DNA of 64,000 nt from Nemertoderma westbladi (taxonomy: Eukaryota; Xenacoelomorpha; Nemertodermatida; Nemertodermatidae), in NCBI GenBank assembly GCA_032718475.1, contig JAUCBJ010008928.1, positions 120,760 through 184,759 on the forward strand. Direction: 5' to 3'. Numbering within the stretch: the first letter of the stretch is position 1; every line of letters starts with the position of its first letter. Made by a program: the position numbers and the translations under genes. The notes below the pieces were generated by a model. It was not told the origin of the DNA, searched no databases, and worked only from the letters and a program-made list of their open reading frames with translations. Shown in pieces: positions 22,979 to 34,129 of the stretch.

Positions 22979-24227
22979 GTTTGTTTATACAGTTGAATGC
23001 CTACTGCTAGAACTACAGTTAAAGCAAGTCTAGTAATTCAGTATCACTGTTAGCCTAGTATTTAATTACCGATATCGTTACTCTATGTAACGTGATATAT
23101 ATACAATATATTAGAATACCGGTATACACTTATAGTATATATATAAGTATTATTACAGACTAGGTTTGTCACAGAATACCGGTATATAATTTCAGCACAA
23201 ATATATAGAAATATATAATAAGCCTATCATGAATACCGGTATACAGCTTACACTTGTAGTGTATATAAGTATAATTATAGACTAGAATTAATTACAGAAT
23301 ACCGGTATATAATTTCAGCTTAAATTTATAGAAATAAATATAATAAGCCTATCGTGAATACCGGTACATCAATTATTTTAGAATAATTGAATTTCTGAAT
23401 TTTAGGGGTTACTTAGTTACTTTACTTTACTTTATTACCGTTATTTAAGCAGTAGTCCAACTGATATTCAGACCTAATTGTTGTATGACAGGCCTACTAT
23501 TTTATAAATCGGTTTGAGTTGATTTATAATATATATACCCGTTTAATGGGTTTTGTTACAATATTGGAAATAAATGTTATTATTTCTGGGAAGGAGTCAC
23601 TACACAGAAGCTGTACGCTCTCAGTGGAGTGCTACCTATTGTTTTGGACACTAAAACAAATAATTCTACTTGCCTAAGTTACTTATTACTACAAATTATG
23701 TACAATTGCGGGGTGAGATTACAATCTCTAAATAAACACAAAAATTACACGTACGAATTTTTTAGGGTTAATTTTACAAGAAATCTACAAACCAGCCTAA
23801 CAAGGAGTTAGAATATCTGGTTATTACAAACGGACAGGATACTACGGTATTTGAAAATAATAAAGCAGTAGTAAAAATATTGCGTTGTCTAGATAGGAAA
23901 ATACCACCGTCTGACGACTTATAGCCATAGCGCTATAAGGTGCTCTAGGTGTTCCTACCTAGAAGTTAATTACCGCAGCCTACTATAGCTAACGTGCCTA
24001 TTAACCACTTTACAACACAAATATACTGCCTACAAACTAATTACTTTCGGAAAGCACTGTACACTAAACCCTAAATTAGGTACAAGTACTTATACAACAA
24101 ATAACCAGCAGTTAAAAATACTTGTACAGCTAAAAGAACCACGGTATCTGCCAGAGTGACCAGAGCATAAAATCACCAGTCTTTACCTATGCCAAACAGC
24201 CCTGATGTAGTACCGGGGTTAATTTAA
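22979..24227. other. Gag leader with 123-bp tandem repeats
   Basis: Non-coding DNA between the gag start and the right arm, which on the minus strand would be the 5' leader of the retrotransposon. At 23103-23370 there are about two units of a 123-bp tandem repeat carrying GAATACCGGTATA; the core ACAGAATACCGGTATATAAT recurs at 23171 and 23294. No primer-binding site was recognised next to the arm. Confidence 0.45.
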
Positions 24228-26060
24228 CTATAATGGTATATATAACAAGCACAATTACTGTAGGAATAAACTTGGGGGTATGAATGTTGCAAATAATCGC
24301 ATAAACTCTGAATAATAAATATTACGCTACCCGTACAGACTACACAAACAAAATACAAACCAAATGCTGGCAGACTACTATCAAGCCTAAATAAACTACA
24401 GTATATGCAGACTCCGAAATGGTTAGTTAGTATGCGTTCTAACCGAGTAGTACGACTTATTCTTTCGGGGGGGATTTACCTTACAGCACTGGATGCCCCC
24501 ACTTTCCTAACTAGTACTTTATCGGACATACACTCTACACACACTGCAATCTCTTCGGACCTGACAACAGCCAGACAACAATCCAGCCTACAAATTATTT
24601 GTACAATTTGAGCGGGCTTACACGCCTTCTGCTCAATATTAACTTACAAATAAATAAAACTGACAGAAATAAGTAAAATCCCAATAAAAAACCAGGGCGG
24701 CCGTCCCTGATTAAATATCAAGACCTACCGGTATATAATTATCAAAATCGAATAATACTGATGTACCTGTACTGCTGTAAGTACCGGTTCAGGTGGTTAG
24801 GCAGTCAGGCCTACTGTTACCGGTCGACCGGTACTTTTCGACTTTATTGCCTACGTTGCAATAAAGAAAGCAGATAACTGTTATTGTTCGCGCTTTTAGA
24901 CCTTTAGCAGTTTAACCTGCCAAATTTAGGTGTCTTCTAGGTTATAAATCGACTTTAGCCTATGACAAGTATTTGATACACATAAAGCTACATTAGCCGA
25001 AGCCAGCCTATGCGCGATCATTCACCCACGGTTAAGGGAGACTGGATTCGGATGCTCTGACCTTATTGCGGTGTAGGCCTACTGTACTATTCGATTGATC
25101 GTTAATATATAATCTCTGCCAAATATTATTCACTTTCGGGAAATATTAACAGTTCCTTTAGGACATGGCGCTCTAAGTATGTAAACAGAGTTATGACTTA
25201 CACTAAACACAACGGGATGGCTAATGATTTACGTATAAAGTGCATTCTTTAGGAAATGCTTTGTTATCTATCACACTCATGCACAATACCGCACACTGCT
25301 GCACACTGATCTGCCGACCTTCACTAATTTTAATCATATATAAGGAGAACAGCAACTGACACATGTAGGGTCTATGAAATAGCATTCAATTCACTCCAAA
25401 ACCACTATAATGTAAGTCGCAATTGCTATATGTAACCGGTCTCTCTAACCTTCAGTATATCAAGAAGATTGGGGTTTTCTGATTATTTATCGATATACTC
25501 CAAATATAACAATATTCCATCAACTGATAATAATTAATAACTGACAGTAAATAGCAGTAAAATAATGCGGCGTTTGTATGTGATCAGGTTTGTGATAAGT
25601 TCGTTAGATAGAATAACAGTTATACGTTTCTATGATCAAAGCCGTTCTAATGTTTGGCTAAAGTCTGAAACACAGAATAATTCCACAGCCGATGTTCTGG
25701 GCTCAGGAAAAAAGGTAAACAAAGACCATAATGCATTGCGCGATTTCCCGGAGGCGTCTGTGCAAATAAAATGAAAATCGCTCTGATTGGTCGAGCCGAA
25801 CAAAGAACAAAGAAAAGCTATACGTGGACATATCAGCTGTTAGATGTCGTCATCTGAACTACACTGTATCAAGAGTATTTTGGCGTATTGCGGCATAAAA
25901 TCGCTAGTTATGTCCGCTAAAGTACACATACAGAAAAATTGCTTTTTATGTCCACTAAAACACCTACACAGTAAGAAAACGGCTTTTTATGTCCGCTAAA
26001 ACACCTACAGAGTACTTTGCGGGAAAAATGACTAGCTAGATCCGCAAAAGCCTTTACACC
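24228..26060 (-). mobile_element. Right arm of 8.4-kb inverted structure
   Basis: Reverse complement of 17660-19515 with few mismatches; the arms differ mainly by the homopolymer at 24467-24473. Read on the minus strand it lies immediately 5' of the gag leader, in the position expected for a 5' LTR. Sequence outside 26060 (TAGCATTTTCCC) does not match the sequence outside 17660, so the homology ends sharply, but no clear target-site duplication is visible. Confidence 0.7.
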
Positions 26061-26349
26061 TAGCATTTTCCCTATCCCACACAGTAGGCCTATATTACCC
26101 TCCAACGGCAACAAAGATAAAAATAGATGAATAAGCATCCACAAGTTACGTTCTGCAACTGCATTGAATTGGAATTGTTTATAGAGCCGCTCTACCAGAG
26201 AGGTCACGTTCCCACGGTATTAGATTTTCTGCTAATCAATATCTAATAATGTCTTACACGAGCATCGCCATCGCCCTTATTAATATTCATTTGGAAGCAT
26301 TGACCCCTTGATGCATTGACAAATTGTTGAGGTGTCTATTAACTATTAA

Positions 26350-26583
26350 GGTGTCCCCCATTAATGTTTGTGTCCCTTATTAATGTTTGTGTCCCCCATT
26401 AATGTTTGTGTCCCTCATTAATGTTTGTGCCCCTCATTAATGTTTGTGTCCCTCATTAATGTTTGTGTCCCTCATTAATGTTTGTGCCCCTCATTAATGT
26501 GTGTGTCCCTCATTAATGTTTGTGTCCCTCATTAATGTTTGTGCCCCTCATTAATGTTTGTGTCCCACATTAATGTTTGTGCC
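26350..26583 (+). repeat. 19-bp minisatellite
   Basis: About 12 tandem copies of ATTAATGTTTGTGTCCCTC with T/C variation in GTGTCCC/GTGCCCC. Edges at about 26350 and 26583. Bases 26061-26349 before it hold no gene that I can support. Confidence 0.9.
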
Positions 26584-26589
26584 CTGGCC

Positions 26590-28680
26590 GCTATGCAGCT
26601 ATGGGCTTCCGTAGTTCTTTCTTAATTTAAGTTTTAACTTTCTTTTAATTTTAACCAAATAATGAAATATAAGTTTTAAAAAATCCTACCTATAATTAAA
26701 TCAAGTTTTTAATTTTTAAATATATAAATTTGTCCTATTTGTGTAAACCATAATTTTATTTCATGTTCGAGTTTCTGTAATTTAAGATATTTTTAAGCCC
26801 TATGCTCTACAGCCATAATTAAAATTACTTTACACGTGTTTTTTTTTAGGTACGATTTTAAGCTACATACTTTCGTTTACGTTTATCAACATTAATTATA
26901 ATTAGTGCTACGTAGTAGTAGGTAAGGTACTTTTGTTTCAGGTTAAATATTTTGACAGTAGTTTTATATTATGTCTGCACAGGTGCAATAAGCTTCTGCT
27001 TCATCCACCTCAATATTAAAACATAAACATTAAATATGGAACGCAAAATTTTGGCGTTCCAAACATAATATAATCTGGCGTCCTAAACGCAAAACGCCTA
27101 GTATTTCTACCGACAAAATCGGGCGTTCAAACTGTCAACAAAAGGACAACATCGGGCGTTCAAACTGTCAACAAAAGGACAACATCGGGCGGGCCTTGTG
27201 TCTGAAACCAGTCTGCCTGTAAAATGTCTGTCAGACAGTGTCTGACTGTAAACTGCTAAAGTCTGACAGACACAGCTACAACCAGAGTAACCAGACAACC
27301 TACTGCTGTACTGACTGACCTACAAAGTACAGACTGCAGACTGACTGTAGGACTGACTGACTCTGACAGTCCAGCAGTCTGAGACCAGCTGACAGGGAAA
27401 GACAGACAGAACAGCAGAAAGAAGTACCGGTCAGCCGGTATAAAAGTAGGCCTACAGAAGTGGAAGTACTGAAGTAGGCGCCTATCTGCCTATCACTGTC
27501 AGACTGTATCAGCCTATTCCAGTTCCTATTGCAGTACAGGCAGACAGGTACGGTACAGACTGTCAGACTGACAGACAGCCGGCCAGGCTGCCATGCAGCA
27601 TGCAGGCGTCTGTCTACCAACCTACTGACTGACTGATGTCTACATCAGGCCTTCCTGCCTACTACCGGTACTGTCTGACTGTTACTGAACTGAAATATTA
27701 TATTTTGTTATATTTCTGTATTTAGATCAGATACTGATACGATACCGGTCTGCCGGTATTACCGGCTGACCGGTACATGTACAGATGTACAGATGTATTA
27801 CCGGTACATGTATTACTACCACTGCAGGGCTGCAGCATTACCGTAGCTGCGTATGGCGTAGGCCTGTAGCTGTAGGCCGTCTGGCCGTAGGCCTGTAGCT
27901 CAGTAGCTGTAGGCCGTAGGCCACGGCTGCACTGCCCCGCCTATTGCTATTACTGTATTATATCTGTAGGCTATATTCAATATTACTGCTGTACTGTCTG
28001 ACTGCAGGACTGTATTAGGCCTACATTATAGTCTGACAGTATTATACAGTTATACCACCGCTGCACCGGTACCAGGAGCCAGGTTGGAATTCATGCTGCA
28101 AAACTCGGACGCGTACACACATTACTGCATTAGGCCTACCTGACTGCCTGATGCTGTGATGAGAATGACAGATGACAGAGGACCGCGAACCAGATGTGCG
28201 ATTGAGAAAAATGATTTGCCACAAAAAATTTCGCTTGCTTCGCTTGCGTTTCTTTGCATTTTGCACTTATCTGCTTATAGCACTAATCATCTAATTTGAG
28301 TTTTGCTAGTGTTTATTTTTCATTTTGCACTGTTAGAATAAAAAAATCTCGCTCACTTTGTGTTTTTCTCGCGTTTCTATATCATTTTGCACCAGTCGGT
28401 GATATAGGCGATTTTTGACTTATTCGAATTTTGGAACTTTGTGCGAGGGGTAGATTCCGAAATCGGAATAGGCCTACACGATTTGAACTACACTTGGATA
28501 CCGGTACATGTTTTGCAAGCGTTTCTCACTCGTTTGTACTCTTTTGTACTATTTTTGCACTCTTCATGCTCTTGTACTATTTTTGCACTTTATTGTACTC
28601 TTTTGTATTCTTTTGTACTATTTTGTATTTTTTTGTACAGATTCGTCGGACCCACGCTAGAAGCACAGCTGCAGCTAGAC
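26590..28680. other. Low-complexity spacer with short repeats
   Basis: No gene. 27119-27186 is a 33-bp direct duplication (CGGGCGTTCAAACTGTCAAC...). 27200-27660 is dominated by CAGACTG/TGTCTGAC words. 27730-28060 is dense in ACCGGT and in GTAGGCCTGTAGCTGTAGG. 28200-28400 repeats TTTGCATTTTGCAC, and 28510-28640 is a TTTTGTACTC/TTTTTGCACT microsatellite. Frames across these are repeat by-products. Confidence 0.6.
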
Positions 28681-28682
28681 CC

Positions 28683-28745
28683 TAGACCAAGCTGCAGCTT
28701 GGTCTATTGTGACATTCCTGGGCTTCCAATTAGGAAGCCCTTTTT
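28683..28745. other. 24-bp palindrome and hairpin followed by T5
   Basis: 28683-28706 is a perfect 24-bp palindrome (centre AGCTGCAGCT). 28720-28740 is a hairpin with 8-bp stem GGGCTTCC/GGAAGCCC and a 5-base loop, followed at once by TTTTT. A stem-loop before a T-run resembles the 3' end of a polymerase III transcript, but no upstream box A/box B pair was recognised. Confidence 0.4.
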
Positions 28746-29095
28746 CGATCCCTAGATGGGGCACGCCAGCCTGGGCACGGTATGGTGCACGAGGGCAGCA
28801 CTGTTTGAGCACAGCTGCACAGTGCTTTAAACAGTTAAATGCTTCAGCCTAGACCATCCCTAGCTTTCATCCTTGTGACTGTGAGTGGTCGATAAATGGG
28901 AACCAAGGCAACTTTGGAAAACAAAATGGAAGAGGTTTACTATAAAATATCATCCATGGTGGTGAACAGGCATTCCTTGGCTTAATGAGCCTAAAAAAAT
29001 TATCCCATTCTATCAGTCAATATCATGAATTGGGGTGTTGTGTTAGCTATGATGGAAAATAAATAGACCTCTTAATCGTTTCAATATATTGTTTT

Positions 29096-29560
29096 AGAGT
29101 CTCATGTAGTCATGTGCTGCATACATCTCAACATATTGTTACACAATGTTACAGTAAGCCACGTGCTGCGCGAAGGTCTCTTAAACATTTGAACAGCTTG
29201 TTATACAATGTTACAGTGCGCCACGTGCTGCGCGAAAGTCTCTCAAACGTTTCAACAGATTGTTACACAATGTTACAGCAGTACAGTGCGCCACGTGCTG
29301 CGCGAAGGTCTCTCAAACGTTTCAACAGCTTGTTACACAATGTTACAGTAAGCCACGTGCTGCGTGAAGGTCTCTTAAACATTTGAACAGCTTGTTACAC
29401 AATGTTACAGTGCGCCACGTGCTGCGCGAAGGTCTCTTAAACATTTGAACAGCTTGTTAGGCCTACACAATGTTACAGTGCGCCACGTGCTGCGCGAAGG
29501 TCCCTCAAGCGTTTCAAAAGCTTGTTACAATGTTACAGGCTTACAGCAAGACACGTGCTC
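29096..29560 (+). repeat. CACGTG-bearing minisatellite, 62-70 bp units
   Basis: Seven tandem units, each with CACGTGCTGCGCGAAGGTCTC or a close variant followed by AAACATTTGAACAGCTTGTT and ACACAATGTTACAG. CACGTG begins at 29160, 29222, 29292, 29354, 29416, 29484 and 29552. CACGTG is the E-box bound by bHLH-ZIP factors. The array runs directly into the LTR-like fragment that follows. Confidence 0.85.
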
Positions 29561-29800
29561 TGTTCACGCTTTCAGACCTTTAGCAGTTTAACCTGCCAAA
29601 TTGGGATGTCTTCTAGATAATAGATCGTCTTTAGCCTATGACAAGTATTTGATACACTACATTAGCCGAAGCCAGTCTATGCGCGATCATTCACCCGCTG
29701 GATATACCCGGGAGACTGGATTCGGAAGCCTAACCGTATTGCGGGGTAGGCCTACTGTATTATTCGACTGATCGTAATATTTGCATATTTATTCAAATTG
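29560..29800 (-). mobile_element. Fragment of the inverted-arm element
   Basis: Diverged copy (roughly 85-90% by eye) of right-arm bases 24888-25110, in the same orientation, starting at the 50-bp boundary motif (CAGTTTAACCTGCCAAATT) and ending near TATTCGACTGATCG. It shows that the arm sequence exists as a dispersed repeat rather than only in the 8.4-kb structure. Confidence 0.7.
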
Positions 29801-30447
29801 TATACAGTAGAGTCCGGTACCTACTGGAACTGGAGTAGGCCTAATGTATTTTCAAATGTAAATTAGTGGATTACCGGTAGAAAAAATATTTTTTAATAAC
29901 AATTTTGATGTTGCATTTTCATTTATTATGTAGATTCAATGTACAGACGTACTACAAACTACAGTACTACGTTAAGCTTTGAAACGCTCAAACTTGTAAA
30001 ATAGGTAGGCCTAGGCCTAATAAAATTGTTCTTAGACCTATTGTTGCGATTTTTTGAGAATGCATGACAGCATGAGCTGCACGATTTTGTATGGATTATG
30101 ATGAGGTGCGCGACGCCGACGAGCCAATTTCAAGTGCGCGGTGATCGACAAAAGCGACAAACAACAAAAGCGTACCTGCGCGCTCCCGCTCATGCATGAA
30201 TTCCAACCTCGCAATTATACACTGTTATTGTTTTGTTATATACTGATATATATAGGCCTAGGCTGTACTTATTGCTATTTTAATAATAAGGCCTATATAC
30301 TTGTCCTATTGTACTTGTCCTAATAAGGCCTACTTGTCCTACTTGTCCTATTTCTGTAGGCCTACCGTACAGCTGTATTTATCAGTTTATTGCTTATTTC
30401 AGAATTTGTTATTTCGTTTTTTAACTGTTTATATTCCGTTCTCTACC
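29801..30447. other. Spacer upstream of hnRNP K-like gene
   Basis: AT-rich with several AGGCCTA words. Just before the gene, a pyrimidine-rich tract ending CTCTACCAG at about 30449 looks like a 3' splice site, so the gene may have a non-coding first exon in or upstream of this stretch. No promoter motif was recognised. Confidence 0.35.
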
Positions 30448-30487
30448 AGTGATCCTGATCCATAGTCATAGTCTTTATACTCTTATA

Positions 30488-31765
30488 ATGTCAATGTCTG
30501 ATCAGTCAATGTCCCCGGAACCTCGACGTTATGAGCCTCGCCGTGGGCGAGACCGTGATCGGGACTCAATATCCGATCGCGATAGAATAACCATCCGGTT
30601 GCTAATTGACACCCGTGATATTGGTTGTGTGATCGGGCGTGGTGGGGAGATTATCAAGGAGATCAGAAGTGACAGCGGGGCGAAGATAGGAATCAATAAA
30701 CCACAGGATCGGGAAGAAAAAGAGCGCGTTGTTTCTATTAGTGGCAGTGCTGACTGTATAGCCCATGCCGTTAAACTAATTGCACGTTATATATCCGATC
30801 TTGGGCATAAATCTTCTGATAATGATGGTGCAATAACCATGTGGATGGCAGTACCTGATCATTTCTGTGGAGCTATCATTGGCAGGAAAGGAGATCGTTT
30901 GAAGAAGATCAGAGATCGTGCTAATGTAAAGATTGCTATCCAGAACGACTTTCTGCCACATTCTACAGACCGCGCCATCAACATTACAGGATCTTCATCA
31001 TCTATTGCTGATGCTGCTGAAGATATCTGTGATGTGATTCGTGGAGTTCGTGAGAAATTCCCAGATATGGGAGATGGGCAACCCTACATCCCACTGGTTG
31101 AACGTGGTGGGCGGTATGGTGGCTCATCTATGGGTGGAGGTTCAGCTCCTTATGGTGGCTTCTATGGTGGGGGTGGAAGTTCTTACGGCCGAGGGGGAGG
31201 TGGTTCTTATGGTGGAGGTTCCTTCATGGGTGGTGGGTCGCAGCGTAGGACACCCCCACGACTCCCATCCCCACCACGAAGGTTTATGCAGGGTCGGGAT
31301 GATTGGAAATCAAATGTGAGGGAGACTGTTGTTCTAGAACTTCCCAATGAAGTTATGGGTGCAGTGATCGGGACCAAAGGAAGCAGAATTCGTCAAATTA
31401 GAGATGAAACCGACACTATTATCCGTATTCCGGAATCAGATCGTAAAGGCCGCGATTCTCTTCGGAGTATCACGATTACTGGTGTTGTTAGAGCCACACA
31501 GGCCGCGCTATTTCACATAAGTTCCGCAGTTGACGAGGTTGAGCACTCGCGTAATCTACGATTGCCTCGTCTTGATGACATGGGACGCAGCGAGCGCGGT
31601 GGAACACCATCTCTGTTGGATATCACCACCCGTCCGCCGTGGCTCCATCATGCAATTAGGATAGAAGCAACACGGGTTGCCACCGAATCTGATGAGGAAG
31701 AAGGCACTATGGAACGAAAGGGCGGATACAGAAAGCGGAAGAGATCCGATGACCGCGGTTATTGA
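30488..31765 (+). CDS. HNRNPK: hnRNP K-like protein with three KH domains
   Basis: Poly(C)-type RNA-binding protein of the hnRNP K/PCBP family, which acts in nuclear RNA processing, transcription and translation. ATG at 30488 gives 425 aa; the frame is open further up only through a GTG. KH domains lie at about residues 34-101, 116-185 and 278-349, with GXXG loops GRGG, GRKG and GTKG. KH2 holds PHSTDRAI and KH3 ends RSITITG, both family-like. Between KH2 and KH3 is a Gly/Tyr-rich RGG-type linker (about 205-255), which favours hnRNP K over PCBP. The N-terminus is Arg/Asp-rich; the C-terminus is basic. The whole coding region is one exon. AATAAA lies at 31795, 30 bases after the stop. A possible 3' splice site at about 30449 argues for a spliced 5' UTR rather than a simple retrocopy. 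Confidence 0.8.
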   Translation: MSMSDQSMSPEPRRYEPRRGRDRDRDSISDRDRITIRLLIDTRDIGCVIGRGGEIIKEIRSDSGAKIGINKPQDREEKERVVSISGSADCIAHAVKLIARYISDLGHKSSDNDGAITMWMAVPDHFCGAIIGRKGDRLKKIRDRANVKIAIQNDFLPHSTDRAINITGSSSSIADAAEDICDVIRGVREKFPDMGDGQPYIPLVERGGRYGGSSMGGGSAPYGGFYGGGGSSYGRGGGGSYGGGSFMGGGSQRRTPPRLPSPPRRFMQGRDDWKSNVRETVVLELPNEVMGAVIGTKGSRIRQIRDETDTIIRIPESDRKGRDSLRSITITGVVRATQAALFHISSAVDEVEHSRNLRLPRLDDMGRSERGGTPSLLDITTRPPWLHHAIRIEATRVATESDEEEGTMERKGGYRKRKRSDDRGY

Positions 31766-31800
31766 ATGCACTAATACGAATGTTCTTAAAGAAGAATAAA

Positions 31801-33357
31801 CAAACCTATTATTAGTACTACCCATTGGTAATCATCTCAACTCCTTAACTCCTATCCCACGTGGTGTTTCTGTTCCTATAAACCTACCATTGATAGATTT
31901 CCTTTCCTTACCATTTAGGCCCTAGTCACAGAGTTGGAATTCGTATTAATAGTTTCCTTTGGTGTGGTTGAGACTGGTAGAGTCCGATTGGGAACTCTTT
32001 GGGTGAAGGACGCTTATTTTTTAACCGTTACGTTTTTGATTCATTCAACTTTGTGGCTGTATTCCTTCCTGTGTTTACTCCTTACCTTACCTACCATTCT
32101 ATGTAGCCAATGGTCATCACCAATCTGTGTATCAATTCGGTTTCCTTAATGTTACTATATCGATCAACGTGTGGCAGTGAACCTCCTATTTTTCAACTCT
32201 TGTTCCTATATGCTACCATATCCCAACCCACCCGCAAATACTTCCCAACCCAATTACAGTTTCTTAAAAATCCAAGCCATAATCCGCATTATCTCAACTC
32301 AACTAGAAAAACCACTCCAATTATCGTATTATATTCCCACCATAATAAGCCACACATGACATACCATCCCATCATTCCACTCGTAACAGCAACAATAACC
32401 GATTCCTTAATAATCTGACTATAATATATATATCCTTCCACTTCATATCCTAACCAATCAAAATCTAATCCAATTCAAATTCGATAAATCAATCCTATCC
32501 AAAATAACCAATCCTTATCAGCTCTCCAGTTTAGCTTAGACCCATCTCCTCAGAATAACAGCTCTATTACCCAAACCAAACCTTATCCAACAATAGCTCA
32601 CTGATTAATTACCTGATCCAATCAAACCTATTTCGAAGTTGCACTATTATTTGGAAATTCCTTAAAAGATCCAAAGCTGAGAAATTGATAAGTTTGCCAT
32701 TATTGCTTTATAATTGGTATATAATTATATATATACTGGTATATATAAATATTATGTTACCAATCCAACATATACCATCAACCATCCAATACACATACCA
32801 TCCTTAAACCCCGTTCGGGGAACATTGGTACAACCATAACCTTCTCGGAATTATTTACCGGTATATCAGCAGACCCACCAACCATTATAGTGGCTGTACC
32901 ATTCACAACATGTCCTGGTATACCGGTACCATTATGACCTTTCTAGGTATACCGCTACAACCATAACCTTTCACGCTTAATGCCTACCACACGCTACCAG
33001 CCTAAACCAACCTTCCTGGCTGTACCAGTAACAACATACCGGTACCGGTACCATTTCGGTCGGGCATTCCATTAACGTTGGCATTCCTAATCCAGAAAAA
33101 TGGATATACACCGTGAAGGTTAGAATTTATTTCGAAATGGATATGAAATGAGACTGAGTTTATAAACTGTATTAAGATTTCCATAAATATTTTAAATTTT
33201 ATAAATGGACTGGGGTAAATTATTATAACGGGTAAATATTATATATATTATTTTATTTATCATCCGAAATACGCCCCTGTGGCTATAATTAATATAATGG
33301 TTGGCCAAGATATATATATATATATATATTCCCAAGGCAAGGTCTTATATTGTGTAG
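31801..33357. other. Spacer, CT-rich then AT-rich
   Basis: No gene. 31830-32640 is pyrimidine-rich on the plus strand with many short ATTCC/AACC words. 32690-33060 has repeated TACCGGTA and CCAACCAT motifs. 33310-33336 is a (TA)n run. Confidence 0.4.
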
Positions 33358-33502
33358 CAGCCCAGGCCCATTCTCACCGAAATTGGCCAAATGGGTGTCC
33401 GATGCCATAACTTGTGTTTATGGCGGTTCTAGAAAATGTTTGATGGGCTGGATAACTGGACATTCGTTTTCAGTAGTATTTGTATGCATACAATGTAGTT
33501 GA
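33358..33502 (+). mobile_element. Deleted copy of the 62.1-63.35 kb element
   Basis: Begins CCCAGGCCCATTCTCACC like the left end of the element at 62138 and matches its first 80 bases, then jumps to the part corresponding to 62440-62500 (GCTGGATAA, CGTTTTCAG, GTATTTGTAT). It is therefore an internally deleted relative. Confidence 0.6.
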
Positions 33503-33737
33503 TAAACCAATAGTAACATGGCAAGGCTTTGTCTAACATGAATAATTTTTGGTATAAGGTTCAATCGATAACTGAAGATTGTTTAAAAAACAATTTTTTG
33601 TAATATAGTTATTATAATATATTTAGTGCTATTTAGTATCATAAAATTATTACTATTACTAAAAACACTAATCTTCGAACAAACATTAGTTATATAACTA
33701 GTTATTAGTAGTACTTATACAATAATTGGAATCGCGG

Positions 33738-34128
33738 TAACTATGGAAGCAATATAGTAAAATACTACAGTTCAATTTATTTTGTAATGAAATTTCGTTA
33801 TGTTCTATATTTAATTAATGAATTACAAAACAAAAAAGATTAAATTTAAGAAGAATAATTATTTATGGTAAAAAAATTGGAACTTTTTTTCACTATTCTC
33901 GAGGCATTTTATTTACCGAGCGTCAGCGAGGTTAATAAAGGGTCAAGAGAATATTTAAAAAAAAATTTTTTTTTTTTCTTAAATTTTTTTCCCATGTATA
34001 TAATACTAATTTTATTCTTAAATTGGTACTTTTTTTGTTGCTCAATTCTTTAATAAAACGTACAGCGATATAGTGGTACAAAATAAATTGAACTGCAGTA
34101 TTTTACTATATTGCTTCCATAGTTACTG
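33738..34128. mobile_element. MITE with 50-bp inverted ends, TA-flanked
   Basis: The ends are inverted copies starting ACTATGGAAGCAATATAG and continuing through CAGTTCAATTTATTTTGTA. The element is about 385 bp and each end abuts a TA dinucleotide, as in Tc1/mariner-type insertions. The interior is T/A-rich with no coding frame. A lone copy of one end sits at 34959-34985, and a diverged internal relative is in intron 1 of the F-box gene (59016-59160). Confidence 0.65.
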
Positions 34129-34129
34129 T

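Noticed and set aside
25917-26207. 96-codon minus-strand frame
   Set aside because: It crosses the edge of the right arm into unique DNA and has no family features.
30449-30487. Upstream start of the hnRNP K-like frame
   Set aside because: The codon at 30449 is GTG and lies at a likely splice acceptor; the first ATG is at 30488.
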